From NCBI RefSeq assembly GCF_018555685.1, contig NZ_JAFLWW010000003.1, forward strand, positions 620,001 to 684,000: DNA of 64,000 nt. The letters run 5' to 3'. This DNA is from Aminobacter anthyllidis. GTDB taxonomy: Bacteria > Pseudomonadota > Alphaproteobacteria > Rhizobiales > Rhizobiaceae. The notes below the pieces were generated by a model. It ran no database searches and was not told where the DNA came from. It was given only the letters and a program-made list of their open reading frames with translations. Both the position numbers and the translations under genes were made by a program. Positions 37,673-45,729 of the stretch are shown one piece after another. The stretch's first letter is position 1. The number at the start of each line of letters is the position of its first letter.

Positions 37673-38455
37673 TCAACGGAACCGCACCTTGCCCCATCGC
37701 TGTCCCCGGAGGCTTGCGCCGACGGACGCGGCGAGGCGTCCCAGCGGTCTGCCAATCTCCTTCATCAGCTTTTCCGTGCCACGCGCCTTTTCCTGCACCG
37801 GCCGCTCGTGCTTGAGCCCGCTTGCGAGGGCATCGGTGGAACCGTCCTTGCCGACGACCACCTCCTGCACGCAGATCGCAGGATCGACCTGGTAGATAGT
37901 CAAAGCATTCCAGGCGACGGAGACCGGATTGAACATGAACTGGTCGACCGGGTCGGCGAAATCCGTGCTCAGTTCCAGCAACTTGCGCGCGCCTTTCCGC
38001 GAAACGATGTAGGCGCCCGTCCCCGGATGTGTTTTGCGCAACCGCCGCACCGACCGGTCGCCTGCGCGGGCTACGCTAGCGCGGTCGACCAGCGTGCGCA
38101 CGAGTGTCGTTTCGAGCTTTACCACGTCGGCATCCGTCGGAATCCAGCTGGTGTCCGCAAGCAATTCTCGTGCCCCGGCCCCGAAGTGAACGTCATCCTC
38201 GAAGATCGCGTTGTACTCGGCCACATCCTTCGCCGCAGCGTCCCAGCACTTGATGTGACTGAGAAAGCAGCCGATCTCGCCGTTGCCGAGGTCGTAGTAC
38301 ATGCCCTTCCGGGCGCCACTCGCCTGCTGGTCCGTCAGGTCGCGGCCGTCGACGGCAGCCACCCTGGTGAAGTCGAGCCCCAGTTCGCCAAACAGCGACG
38401 CCATGCGCTCGAGGCGCTCGGGTGCACGGTCCAGATTGATGACAAAGATCTTCAT
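37673..38455 (-). CDS. Glycosyltransferase family 25 protein, second of the tandem trio
   Basis: A 260-residue GT25 protein (MKIFVINLDRAPERLERM), with the catalytic FEDDVHFG, IGCFLSHIKCWDAA and GTGAYIVSRKGARKLL motifs. It is clearly paralogous to the third copy (same order of motifs, same DPVDQFMFN). It lies 12 bases from the end of the first GT25 gene and 45 before the third, indicating one operon. Likely role: adding sugars to the LPS core or O-chain; donor and acceptor unknown. Confidence 0.88.
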   Translation of the reverse strand: MKIFVINLDRAPERLERMASLFGELGLDFTRVAAVDGRDLTDQQASGARKGMYYDLGNGEIGCFLSHIKCWDAAAKDVAEYNAIFEDDVHFGAGARELLADTSWIPTDADVVKLETTLVRTLVDRASVARAGDRSVRRLRKTHPGTGAYIVSRKGARKLLELSTDFADPVDQFMFNPVSVAWNALTIYQVDPAICVQEVVVGKDGSTDALASGLKHERPVQEKARGTEKLMKEIGRPLGRLAASVGASLRGQRWGKVRFR

Positions 38456-38467
38456 TCCCGCGTACGC

Positions 38468-39322
38468 TTACCTTGCACGCTGAGTATCTGATTGCGTGGT
38501 CAAGTCGATGGACACCTTCTTGAAGACCGACTGCCTGGCAGTCGCCAGCAAGGCCATGCGGAAGGGCCTCGCCAGCTGCCGCCCGACGCGCCAGAATTCA
38601 TGCGTGAGCTTTGCCATCCCGCGCCGCCGTGCGGAACGAGGATCGCTGCGGTGGAATTGGCGTCGGTCCTGGGCAATCTGGCTCGTCAGCGAGCCGCCAA
38701 CGGTAGCGTTCAGCGCCCACATGTCCTGAATGCAGAATGCCGGCATCAGCTGCAGCACCACGAATTCTCCAAGCATGCCATCCTCCGGCGAATAGAGAAT
38801 GACGTCGGCCGGCTCGCAGTGGCGTTCCGTGTGGTCGAGCAAACGGCGCGCGGCACTCCTCGACACGAAATAGCCAGCCGATCCCAATTGCGCGGACTTC
38901 AGCCTGCGCAGCTCATGTCCGGCAGGCTCGCCCCAGGTCTTGTGGGACAATTCGGCCCGGGCCAGATCCGTTTCGGCCCTGACGATATCCACCCCCGCCG
39001 GAATCCACCGATCTGAATTCAAAAAATTCGCCGCATCGGCCGAGAAATGGATGTCGTCTTCGGCGACGAACGCCCAGTCATCCTCGCCTTCGGCGACCAG
39101 TGCCCACGCCTTGCGGTGGCTGAGCAGGCAGGCCATTTCGGCGGGCGACATCGAATTGACGCCGGAGGACAGGCGCCGCAGGCGCTCGAATTCCTCGTCG
39201 GGCAGTTGCTTGGCGTCGACCGCCGGCACACGGACCGTCGCGACGTCCACGCCGGCAACCTGCGCCATGAACCAGTCGAGCCGGCCTGGCGACCGGTCGA
39301 GGTTGATAAAATAGATATTCAA
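38468..39322 (-). CDS. Glycosyltransferase family 25 protein, first of the tandem trio
   Basis: About 284 residues, from the TTG at 39322 (LNIYFINLDRSPGRLDWF), with the EDDIHFS motif, ACLLSHRKAW and AGYFVSRSAARRLLDH. The upstream alternative ATG 39367 would add 15 residues. The region just before the start (GGGGGCA, then CGTGCT) resembles the region before the third copy, so the leader was duplicated with the gene. It opens the three-gene GT25 operon. The C-terminus is basic and possibly membrane-binding. Sugar specificity is unknown. Confidence 0.86.
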   Translation of the reverse strand: MNIYFINLDRSPGRLDWFMAQVAGVDVATVRVPAVDAKQLPDEEFERLRRLSSGVNSMSPAEMACLLSHRKAWALVAEGEDDWAFVAEDDIHFSADAANFLNSDRWIPAGVDIVRAETDLARAELSHKTWGEPAGHELRRLKSAQLGSAGYFVSRSAARRLLDHTERHCEPADVILYSPEDGMLGEFVVLQLMPAFCIQDMWALNATVGGSLTSQIAQDRRQFHRSDPRSARRRGMAKLTHEFWRVGRQLARPFRMALLATARQSVFKKVSIDLTTQSDTQRAR

Positions 39323-39626
39323 AGCACGATCTCTACCATAATCGTGCCCCCGGCCCGCGGTTGCCATAAGGCAAGCGAGGGCGCGCAGCAAGCCGGGGGC
39401 GCATGACGGGTCAACATAGAGCAACCCCGTCCAGGAATTCAGCACTATTTCAGGCGACCAAGTGTTCTCCCGCACAAATTACGTTTTGCTGCAGCCCCTG
39501 GTGGAGAAACGGAAAGCAGAACGACCGCAATGCGAGAAATACCAAATACTTAAGCGGCACTTGCATTAGGATGTTAAGGGACCCGGCAGTCACTACAGCA
39601 GCCGGCACGCACCCCCGAGGCCCCCG

Positions 39627-40712
39627 CTAGCCCTTCGCCCATACCAGGTCATAAGCCTCGCGCAGCCCGGCGGCCTCGTTTTCGAGCCGAAACCGCTTCG
39701 ACACATCCTCTAGCCCGGCAGCGCCATGGGTTTCGGCCAGTGCCGGGTCGACGAAATAAGGCCTGATCGCATCGCGCAGCGCGTCGCCATCGTTGGCGGC
39801 AACAAAATCGCCGGTCACGCCAGGTGTGATGATCTCCGAATAGGACCCGGCGTCGCTGGCGACGACAGCCGTGCGCGAGGCCATCGCCTCGAGCGGCGTC
39901 AGCCCGAAACCTTCGTTGCGCGACGGCGCGACATAGAGCGTCACGCGCCGGTACCACACCGCCACGTCGGGCACCTCGCCGAGCAGCAGGATGCGCTCCG
40001 AAAGCCCGGCGGCGGCAATCCGCTGCCTGAGTTCGTCGGCGAATCCCTTGTGCTCCGCTGTAACCCGGCCGGTGATGACGGCCGTCCACTCGGGATGCTG
40101 CGGCAGAAGCGAAATCATCGCATCGACGAACAGGTCCGTGCCCTTCGAATGACGCACGCGGCCGAAGCAGCCGATGGCATGTTTTCCGGGCAAGCCAGTC
40201 GCTGCAAATTCATCGTCAGCGGTACGCGGCGGGTGGAATTTCTCAAGATCCACACCGTGCATCACCACCTTGTGTGGCACTTCGAGGAAACGCCCCGATA
40301 GTCGACTCGTCGCGATCACGCCATCCATCTGGCGGATCAGCCATTTGGTGAATGGCCTATGGTCGCGCTGCGCGGCGGAGGTGAAAACCAGCCTGATCTG
40401 CGCCCGGAAGATGTGGCGCAGCAAAAGCCCTGCCACCATCTCGGTGTTGCGCCTGGCATGCCAGATCCGCGGTCGGCCGGATGCCGGCCGCCTGAGCAGC
40501 GACGGCAACTGCCACCAGCGCATCCTGGGCAGGTCGTCGGGCAGGCCCGGCCCGAGCACGGCAATGCCGAGCTCGCGCGCCTGCACCGGCACCAGCTGCA
40601 CGATGGTGCTGGTGACGCCGGAAAGCCGCTGCTTGAGATTGGGCGCGATGACTTCGATTCGCGCCATGTCGACCGCGCCGGCATTCTCGGCGCGGTTGTC
40701 TGCCTTGTTCAT
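39627..40712 (-). CDS. lpcC: LPS-core mannosyltransferase (LpcC-like, GT4)
   Basis: A GT4 glycosyltransferase of 361 residues. The N-terminal segment (RIEVIAPNLKQRLSGVTSTI and PVQARELGIAVLGPGLPDDL) is nearly what I remember for Rhizobium LpcC, which adds the first mannose to the inner core of lipopolysaccharide. The donor-binding motif is NEGFGLTPLEAMA, with GCFGRVRHSKGTDLFVDAM before it. Cytosolic or membrane-associated. It lies 43 bases downstream of greA on the same strand and may share its transcript. ATG at 40712 (MNKADNRAEN) is used; MARIEVIAPNL at 40667 is a possible shorter start. Confidence 0.88.
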   Translation of the reverse strand: MNKADNRAENAGAVDMARIEVIAPNLKQRLSGVTSTIVQLVPVQARELGIAVLGPGLPDDLPRMRWWQLPSLLRRPASGRPRIWHARRNTEMVAGLLLRHIFRAQIRLVFTSAAQRDHRPFTKWLIRQMDGVIATSRLSGRFLEVPHKVVMHGVDLEKFHPPRTADDEFAATGLPGKHAIGCFGRVRHSKGTDLFVDAMISLLPQHPEWTAVITGRVTAEHKGFADELRQRIAAAGLSERILLLGEVPDVAVWYRRVTLYVAPSRNEGFGLTPLEAMASRTAVVASDAGSYSEIITPGVTGDFVAANDGDALRDAIRPYFVDPALAETHGAAGLEDVSKRFRLENEAAGLREAYDLVWAKG

Positions 40713-40755
40713 CGTGTCTGATCCGGCATCGCCACAGCCAATGCCGCCTGTTGCC

Positions 40756-41229
40756 TCAGATGAACTGGACCTGGACGATCTCGTAGCCGCGTGCGCCGCC
40801 CGGCGCGTTGACTTCAATGGCGTCGCCCACTTCCTTGCCGATCAGCGCGCGCGCGATCGGCGAGGAGATCGAAATGCGGCCCGACTTCACGTCGGCTTCC
40901 TGGTCGCCGACGATCTGGTAGGTCTTTTCTTCCTCGGTGTCCTCGTCGAGCAGCACGACAGTAGCGCCGAACTTGATCTTGTCGCCATTGAGCTTGGCAA
41001 CGTCGATCACCTCGGCGCGCGCGATATAGTCCTCGAGCTCGTTGACCCGGCCTTCGTTGAGGCTCTGCGATTCCTTGGCCGCGTGATACTCGGCGTTCTC
41101 CGAAAGGTCGCCGTGCGAACGCGCCTCGGCGATGGCCTCGATGATGCGCGGGCGCTCTTCCTGCTGGCGCCAGCGCAGCTCTTCCTTCAGCGCGGCGAAT
41201 CCACCCGCCGTCATCGGAACCTTGTTCAT
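40756..41229 (-). CDS. greA: Transcription elongation factor GreA
   Basis: A 157-residue RNA polymerase-binding protein that rescues backtracked transcription complexes by stimulating cleavage of the nascent RNA. It has the N-terminal coiled coil ([22 protein letters not shown]) with the acidic tip [12 protein letters not shown], and the globular FKBP-like C-terminus ([16 protein letters not shown]). ATG at 41229 is the standard start ([10 protein letters not shown]). Its leader contains a terminator-like hairpin (41284-41325) and a candidate promoter at 41345-41377. Confidence 0.97.
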   Translation of the reverse strand: MNKVPMTAGGFAALKEELRWRQQEERPRIIEAIAEARSHGDLSENAEYHAAKESQSLNEGRVNELEDYIARAEVIDVAKLNGDKIKFGATVVLLDEDTEEEKTYQIVGDQEADVKSGRISISSPIARALIGKEVGDAIEVNAPGGARGYEIVQVQFI

Positions 41230-41283
41230 AGTCGACCTCTCCTGGCCTTTGCCGCGCGGTTGCCTGTTGTTGCCGCGAGGCAC

Positions 41284-41325
41284 AAAAAAAGAAAACGGTC
41301 CGGCAGCCTCGGCCAACGGAACCGT
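41284..41325 (-). promoter_or_regulatory. Terminator-like attenuator in the greA leader
   Basis: On the minus strand ACGGTTCCG (41325-41317) pairs with CGGACCGT (41302-41295) with one bulge, followed by TTTTCTTTTTTTG (41294-41282). It is 55 bases before the greA start codon, in the untranslated leader, and could stop most transcripts early. The resulting short RNA would be about 55 bases long. Confidence 0.55.
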
Positions 41326-41344
41326 CTCACCTCTATCTCCACCG

Positions 41345-41377
41345 AATATAGCAATCCTGTCGCAGAATTCACGTCAA
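41345..41377 (-). promoter_or_regulatory. Candidate greA promoter
   Basis: Minus strand: extended -10 TGCTATATT (TATATT at 41350-41345, TG at 41353-41352) with a -35-like TTGACG at 41377-41372, but at 21 bases spacing, longer than normal. Start of transcription would be near 41338, giving an mRNA leader of about 109 bases. The rest of the 285-base gap 41230-41514 has no gene. Confidence 0.4.
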
Positions 41378-41514
41378 AAAATGCGTTAACCACCATAGAC
41401 CTTTTGGCGCAGATAACCTGCCCCCACTCATACTCACCCGCTTGTGATTGAACCTGCGCCGCTTTGATGCTCTGTCAGGGTTGCCACGCCAGCCATTGCA
41501 CCTATGTCGGATAG

Positions 41515-42648
41515 ATGAGCAACAACACACCGCTATTGGCATTCCTGTTCGTTTTGGCTGGTTCGCCGGCCCTCGCCCAAAGCCAGAGCTTCAATACCGA
41601 GAACGTCACCTTGCGCGCCGATGTCGTCGCCAAAGGTCTCGACCATCCCTGGGGGCTCGATTTCCTGCCCGGCAACGAAGCGATCGTCACCGAGCGCACC
41701 GGCGCCATCCGCATCCTGTCGCAGGACGGATTGTCGGAGCCGGTGTCGGGCGTGCCGGACGTCGCGGCTCGGGGCCAGGGCGGCCTGCTCGACATCGCCG
41801 TGGCCCGCGATTTCGCCCGTTCAGGCACGATCTTCTTCACCTTCTCCGAGCCTGGCCGTGGCGGCGCGGGCACGGCACTTGCCCGTGCCAAGCTGGTCCG
41901 GGACGGTGCCAAGGCGCGGCTCGACGACGTCAAGGTCATCTTCTCGATGAACCGCAAGACCGGCACCAGCCATCACTTCGGCTCGCGAATCGTCGTCAAC
42001 GACGACGGCACGCTGTTCGTCACGACAGGCGACCGCGGGCAAGGTGACCGGGCGCAGGACATGCAGGACCATGCGGGTGCGGTCATCCGCATCAACGCGG
42101 ATGGCTCCATCCCCGCGGACAATCCTTCGCCCGACGGCAAGGCCATGGCGGCAGAGATCTGGTCGAAGGGCCATCGCAACCTCCAGGGCGCGACATATGA
42201 CCCGGTGCTGGGTGGCCTCATCACGGTCGAACACGGCGCCCAGGGCGGCGACGAATTGAACCGGCCGAAAGCAGGCAAGAACTACGGCTGGCCCGTGATC
42301 ACCTATGGCCGCGACTATTCCGGCGAAAAGATCGGCATCGGCACGTCGGCCAAGGGCTACGAGCAGCCGCTGTACTATTGGGATCCGTCGATCGCACCTT
42401 CCGGCCTCGCCAGCTACCAGGGCGAGATGTTTCCCGAATGGAAGGGCGACCTCCTGGTCGGCTCGCTGAAGTTCGAGCTTCTCAGCCGCCTCGACCGCGA
42501 CGCCAAGGGCAACATCCTCGACGAGGAACGCATCCTGGACGGCGCCTTCGGCCGCATCCGCGACGTCATTGTCGCCCCGGATGGCTCGATCTGGCTTTTG
42601 ACCGACGAAGGCGACGGCGCCATCGTCAGGCTGTCGCGCGGCGACTGA
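41515..42648 (+). CDS. PQQ-dependent aldose/sugar dehydrogenase (YliI/Asd-like)
   Basis: A 377-residue periplasmic beta-propeller enzyme with a signal peptide (AFLFVLAGSPALAQ, cleavage near residue 22). Markers are LDHPWGLDFLPG, GGLLDIAVARDF, FVTTGDRGQG and SKGHRNLQGATYDP, and NYGWPVITYG. Family members oxidise aldoses or glucose using pyrroloquinoline quinone and pass electrons to the respiratory chain. It stands alone, with no PQQ-synthesis genes in the window. Confidence 0.9.
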   Translation: MSNNTPLLAFLFVLAGSPALAQSQSFNTENVTLRADVVAKGLDHPWGLDFLPGNEAIVTERTGAIRILSQDGLSEPVSGVPDVAARGQGGLLDIAVARDFARSGTIFFTFSEPGRGGAGTALARAKLVRDGAKARLDDVKVIFSMNRKTGTSHHFGSRIVVNDDGTLFVTTGDRGQGDRAQDMQDHAGAVIRINADGSIPADNPSPDGKAMAAEIWSKGHRNLQGATYDPVLGGLITVEHGAQGGDELNRPKAGKNYGWPVITYGRDYSGEKIGIGTSAKGYEQPLYYWDPSIAPSGLASYQGEMFPEWKGDLLVGSLKFELLSRLDRDAKGNILDEERILDGAFGRIRDVIVAPDGSIWLLTDEGDGAIVRLSRGD

Positions 42649-42663
42649 AAGCAGGCATTCAAC

Positions 42664-42698
42664 GAAAAAGGGACCGGGCAGCGCCCGATCCCTCCTTT
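42664..42698 (-). terminator. Terminator between the sugar dehydrogenase and msrA
   Basis: GGGACCGGGC (42670-42679) and GCCCGATCCC (42683-42692) form a stem with one G-U pair. On the minus strand the T-run TTTTT follows, so it terminates msrA, and it may also stop the convergent dehydrogenase transcript. Confidence 0.75.
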
Positions 42699-42729
42699 GA
42701 TCAGTCCGGCGTGTCGACAAATGCCGCCG

Positions 42730-43236
42730 TCAGGCAGCGTCTCGACGCGGCAGCTTCCAGCCCGGGCGAACGAAGTGGCAGGTATAGCCGTTCGGGAAAC
42801 GCTCGAGATAATCCTGGTGCTCCGGCTCGGCCTCCCAGAAGTCTCCGGCAGGGACCAGTTCGGTCACCACCTTGCCCGGCCACAATCCCGAGGCGTCGAC
42901 GTCCTTGATCGTCTCTTCGGCGACCTGGCGCTGCGCGTCGGAGGTGTAGAAGATCGCCGAGCGATAGCTTGCTCCGCGGTCATTGCCCTGGCGGTCCCGC
43001 GTGGTGGGATCGTGGATCTGGAAGAAGAACTCCAGCATGTTGCGGAAATCCGTCTTGGACGTGTCGAAAACGATCTCGATCGCCTCGGCATGGCTGCCAT
43101 GGTTGCGATAGGTCGCGTTTTCCACGTCGCCGCCCGAATAGCCCACGCGGGTCGAAACGACGCCGGGAAGACGCCGGATCAGATCCTGCATTCCCCAAAA
43201 GCACCCGCCAGCCAGAATTGCCTGTTCGGTCGTCAT
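42730..43236 (-). CDS. msrA: Peptide-methionine (S)-S-oxide reductase
   Basis: Reduces methionine-S-sulfoxide in proteins and free form using thioredoxin. The active site GGCFWG has Cys12, and other markers are [30 protein letters not shown] and [12 protein letters not shown]. The 168-residue length is typical of the shorter MsrA enzymes. ATG at 43236 ([11 protein letters not shown]) is chosen over the long extension to 43332. Together with MsrP in this window the cell has cytosolic and periplasmic repair. Confidence 0.95.
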   Translation of the reverse strand: MTTEQAILAGGCFWGMQDLIRRLPGVVSTRVGYSGGDVENATYRNHGSHAEAIEIVFDTSKTDFRNMLEFFFQIHDPTTRDRQGNDRGASYRSAIFYTSDAQRQVAEETIKDVDASGLWPGKVVTELVPAGDFWEAEPEHQDYLERFPNGYTCHFVRPGWKLPRRDAA

Positions 43237-43304
43237 GAGGCTTCTCCTTTGTTCGTGATGGGCCTTAGATAGTGTCGGGAGGCCGCATTTGCGAGCAACA
43301 GCAC

Positions 43305-43382
43305 CGAGCGAGTAGGGAGTAGCTGCTGCCATCCCCCTACTCGCTATTCGCTGCCCCCTATTCGCTACTCCCTATTCGCTCA
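43305..43382. repeat. Short-period repeat cluster after msrA
   Basis: GCGAGTAGGGAGTAGC (43309) has an inverted near-copy GCTACTCCCTATTCGC (43364), one mismatch, and the unit C(T)ATTCGCT recurs three times in between (CTACTCGCTATTCGC, CCTATTCGCTACTCC, CTATTCGCT). It lies between msrA and a TPR gene in a gene-free stretch 43237-43383. Confidence 0.7.
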
Positions 43383-43383
43383 C

Positions 43384-43920
43384 TTACCCCCTGAGATAGC
43401 TCTCGATGTGCTCTTCCAGCATGCCGTATTCGCGGCAGCCCTTGCCGCAGCGCTTTTCGATCTCCGACAGCTGCACGCGGGCAGCGGCGACGTCGCCGAG
43501 CATCAAATGCGCCTCGCCCATGTATTCGCGCACCAGCGTGTAGTCGGGGTTGTTGCGCAGCGCTTCCTGGTAATAGCCGAGGCCGACGAGCACACGGCCG
43601 GCCTTGCGGTGCGAGTAGCCGAGATAGTTGAGGATGCGCGGATCGGTCTTGTCGGAAGCGAGCGTCAGAACCTTGATCGCCTCGTCATACTTGCCATCCA
43701 TGGCAAGCGCGCGGCCAGCTGAATAGAGGCTGTCGTCGTCGATCATGCCCGCCTTGGGCGGTTCGCATTTCTTGGTCTTCTTGTTGTAGACCTCGCCATT
43801 GTTGCATTTCACCTCGTCGCCGCTGCTGCTCCCGCCGCTATCGGCCGAAAACACCGGCACCGCAAACAATGGCAGCGCCACGAAAGCGCCAGCCACAAGC
43901 ATCAGATATCGGGACTGCAT
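43384..43920 (-). CDS. Secreted TPR-repeat protein, paralogue 1
   Basis: A 178-residue periplasmic protein with signal peptide (LVAGAFVALPLFAVPVFSA) and a tetratricopeptide-like helical repeat part (SLYSAGRALAMDGKYDEAIKVL, NYLGYSHRKAGRVLVGLGYYQEAL). Before the repeats a small cysteine pair (EVKCNNGEVYNKKTKKCEPP) is conserved with its neighbour at 44047. It likely binds a partner protein in the envelope. AGGAGG precedes the ATG at 43920. Confidence 0.85.
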   Translation of the reverse strand: MQSRYLMLVAGAFVALPLFAVPVFSADSGGSSSGDEVKCNNGEVYNKKTKKCEPPKAGMIDDDSLYSAGRALAMDGKYDEAIKVLTLASDKTDPRILNYLGYSHRKAGRVLVGLGYYQEALRNNPDYTLVREYMGEAHLMLGDVAAARVQLSEIEKRCGKGCREYGMLEEHIESYLRG

Positions 43921-44046
43921 TGCCACCTCCTGAGATTGCCCATTCGGAAGCTAACGCATTTCAGGCCACGTTTCATCCAGCCTGAACGCCGGAAAATGCG
44001 GATGCTTGCGGCGCGTCGCGAAAATACGCCGACGAGCGCCGGCAAG

Positions 44047-44634
44047 CTAGCCTTTGACGTAGCTGTCGATCTGCCCGGCCAGCAGGCCGTATTCACGGCA
44101 ATTCGTGCCGCAGCGCCTCTCGATCTCGGTCAGTTGCAGCCGCGCGCCGGCCACGTCGCCAAGCGTCAGGTGCGCCTCGCCCATATACTCGCGGACGGGC
44201 ATGTAGTCGGGATCGTTGAGGATCGCTTCCTGGTAGTAGCCGAGGCCGACGAGGATGCGCCCCGCCTTGCGGTGCGAATAGCCGAGATAGTTGAGGATGC
44301 GCGCATCGGACTTGTCTTGGGCAAGCGTCAGAACCTTGATCGCGTCATCATATTTGCCGTCCATGGCCAGCGCCCGTCCGGCCAGGTAGAGGCTGTCGTC
44401 GTCGATCATGCCGGCCTTGGGCGCTTCGCACTTCTTGGTCTTCTTGTTGTAGACGAGGCCGGTGCGGCATTTGACCGGGTCACCACCGCTGCCACCACCG
44501 CCACTGCCGCCCATCCCGCCGCCGTTTCCGCCTCCACCGCCGCCGCCTCCTCCGTCAGCGGAAATCACGGGAACGGCAAACAGCGGCAGCGCCACCAGCG
44601 CGCCGGCCAGAAGCTTCAGATATCGGGTCTGCAT
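44047..44634 (-). CDS. Secreted TPR-repeat protein, paralogue 2
   Basis: A 195-residue paralogue of the gene at 43384 (same signal peptide style, PVKCRTGLVYNKKTKKCE, then MDGKYDDAIKVLTLAQDKSD and SHRKAGRILVGLGYYQEA). It differs by a glycine-rich linker of about 25 residues after the signal peptide (GGGGGGGGGNGGG and onward). Its ATG at 44634 follows GGAGGT. The two genes are in the same direction with 126 bases between, so they arose by local duplication. Confidence 0.85.
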   Translation of the reverse strand: MQTRYLKLLAGALVALPLFAVPVISADGGGGGGGGGNGGGMGGSGGGGSGGDPVKCRTGLVYNKKTKKCEAPKAGMIDDDSLYLAGRALAMDGKYDDAIKVLTLAQDKSDARILNYLGYSHRKAGRILVGLGYYQEAILNDPDYMPVREYMGEAHLTLGDVAGARLQLTEIERRCGTNCREYGLLAGQIDSYVKG

Positions 44635-44695
44635 GGCTAACCTCCACCGATGCGCCCCCCATCGAGGCAAACGCATCGGAACAGGTCTTTCGTCC

Positions 44696-45046
44696 TCAGC
44701 CGCGGAAAATCAGCGCCGCGCCGCCGGCGATCAGCGCGAAGCCCATGGCGTGGTTCCAGGTGATGCCTTCCTTGAGGTAGAACACCGAGAAGATGACGAA
44801 GACGCTGAGCGTCACCACCTCCTGGATCGTCTTGAGTTCCGCTGCGGTGTAGAATTCGTGGCCGATGCGATTGGCCGGCACCGCGAGCCAGTACTCGAAA
44901 AACGCGATCAGCCAGGAAAAGATCACCGCGGCGTAGAGCGGTGCGGTCTTGAACTTCAGGTGCCCGTACCAGGCGAAGGTCATGAACACGTTGGACGCAA
45001 TCAGCATCAGCACAGGAAGAACCTTGGGCGAAAGCAGGAAAGCCAT
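44696..45046 (-). CDS. DUF486 (DMT-like) four-helix membrane protein
   Basis: A 116-residue integral membrane protein with four predicted TM segments (LPVLMLIASNVFMTFAWYG, LYAAVIFSWLIAFFEYWLAVP, VVTLSVFVIFSVFYL, AMGFALIAGGAALI). Length and the central AANRIGHEFY region match the DUF486/DMT-related family of unknown transport function. ATG at 45046 (MAFLLSPKVLPVL) is used; upstream in-frame extension to 45121 lacks support. Unrelated to its neighbours. Confidence 0.85.
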   Translation of the reverse strand: MAFLLSPKVLPVLMLIASNVFMTFAWYGHLKFKTAPLYAAVIFSWLIAFFEYWLAVPANRIGHEFYTAAELKTIQEVVTLSVFVIFSVFYLKEGITWNHAMGFALIAGGAALIFRG

Positions 45047-45198
45047 GGGAAATACCGTTTGGAGGGAGGAAGGCCGGGCTATTTCTGCCTCGCGGTGCGC
45101 CGTGTCAACCACGGCAACCACACCGCGAACATCGAGGCAGTGACGTTGCCGCCAAATGCGCTATCATCAGTCGGGGGGAAGGCAACAGGAGCACGCTC

Positions 45199-45624
45199 GT
45201 GCAGCAGCGGCGCGAAAAAGAGTGGGACCTGACCATTGGCCCGGACACCGTCCGGCTGTTCATCCTCAAGGCCAAGGCCATCAGTGCCGGCGTCAACGAG
45301 GATTATGAGGACGGCGCCGAGCACGAGGTCGAATATGACGGCGACACCCACGACAACCATCGTCACGACGGGCTTGCGGAGGAAGAGTCCGAAAACCTCA
45401 CCGAAAAGGAACTGCGCGGCCTGATCGCCGACCTCAATGTCGACCAGGCCGCCGAACTGGTGGCGCTCGCCTGGGTCGGGCGCGGCGACTACGACGCGGC
45501 GGAATGGCTCGACGCGGTCAATGAGGCGCGGCAGCGTGGCAACCGCCGCACCGCCAAGTACCTGCTGGGCATGCCGATGTTGGGCGACTGGCTCGAAGAA
45601 GGGCTCGAGGCCTTGGGCGCATGA
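45199..45624 (+). CDS. DUF3775 family protein
   Basis: A 141-residue cytosolic protein. The pattern WDLTIGPDTVRLFILKAKAI, a very acidic middle (GVNEDYEDGAEHEV), then LTEKELRGLIADLNVDQAAELVALAWVGRGDYDAAEW and YLLGMPMLGDWLEEGLEALG fits DUF3775, a conserved alphaproteobacterial family without known function. The GTG at 45199 follows AGGAG by seven bases. Confidence 0.88.
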   Translation: MQQRREKEWDLTIGPDTVRLFILKAKAISAGVNEDYEDGAEHEVEYDGDTHDNHRHDGLAEEESENLTEKELRGLIADLNVDQAAELVALAWVGRGDYDAAEWLDAVNEARQRGNRRTAKYLLGMPMLGDWLEEGLEALGA

Positions 45625-45729
45625 GCCGGCGCTTGGCCGCATCCGGCTGATGACAGCGCCGTCACCGAATTTGATCGGGTCCCCGGCGCGCCCTTTGCAA
45701 CCGCATACCGCCAGCGACGTTGACTGGCG

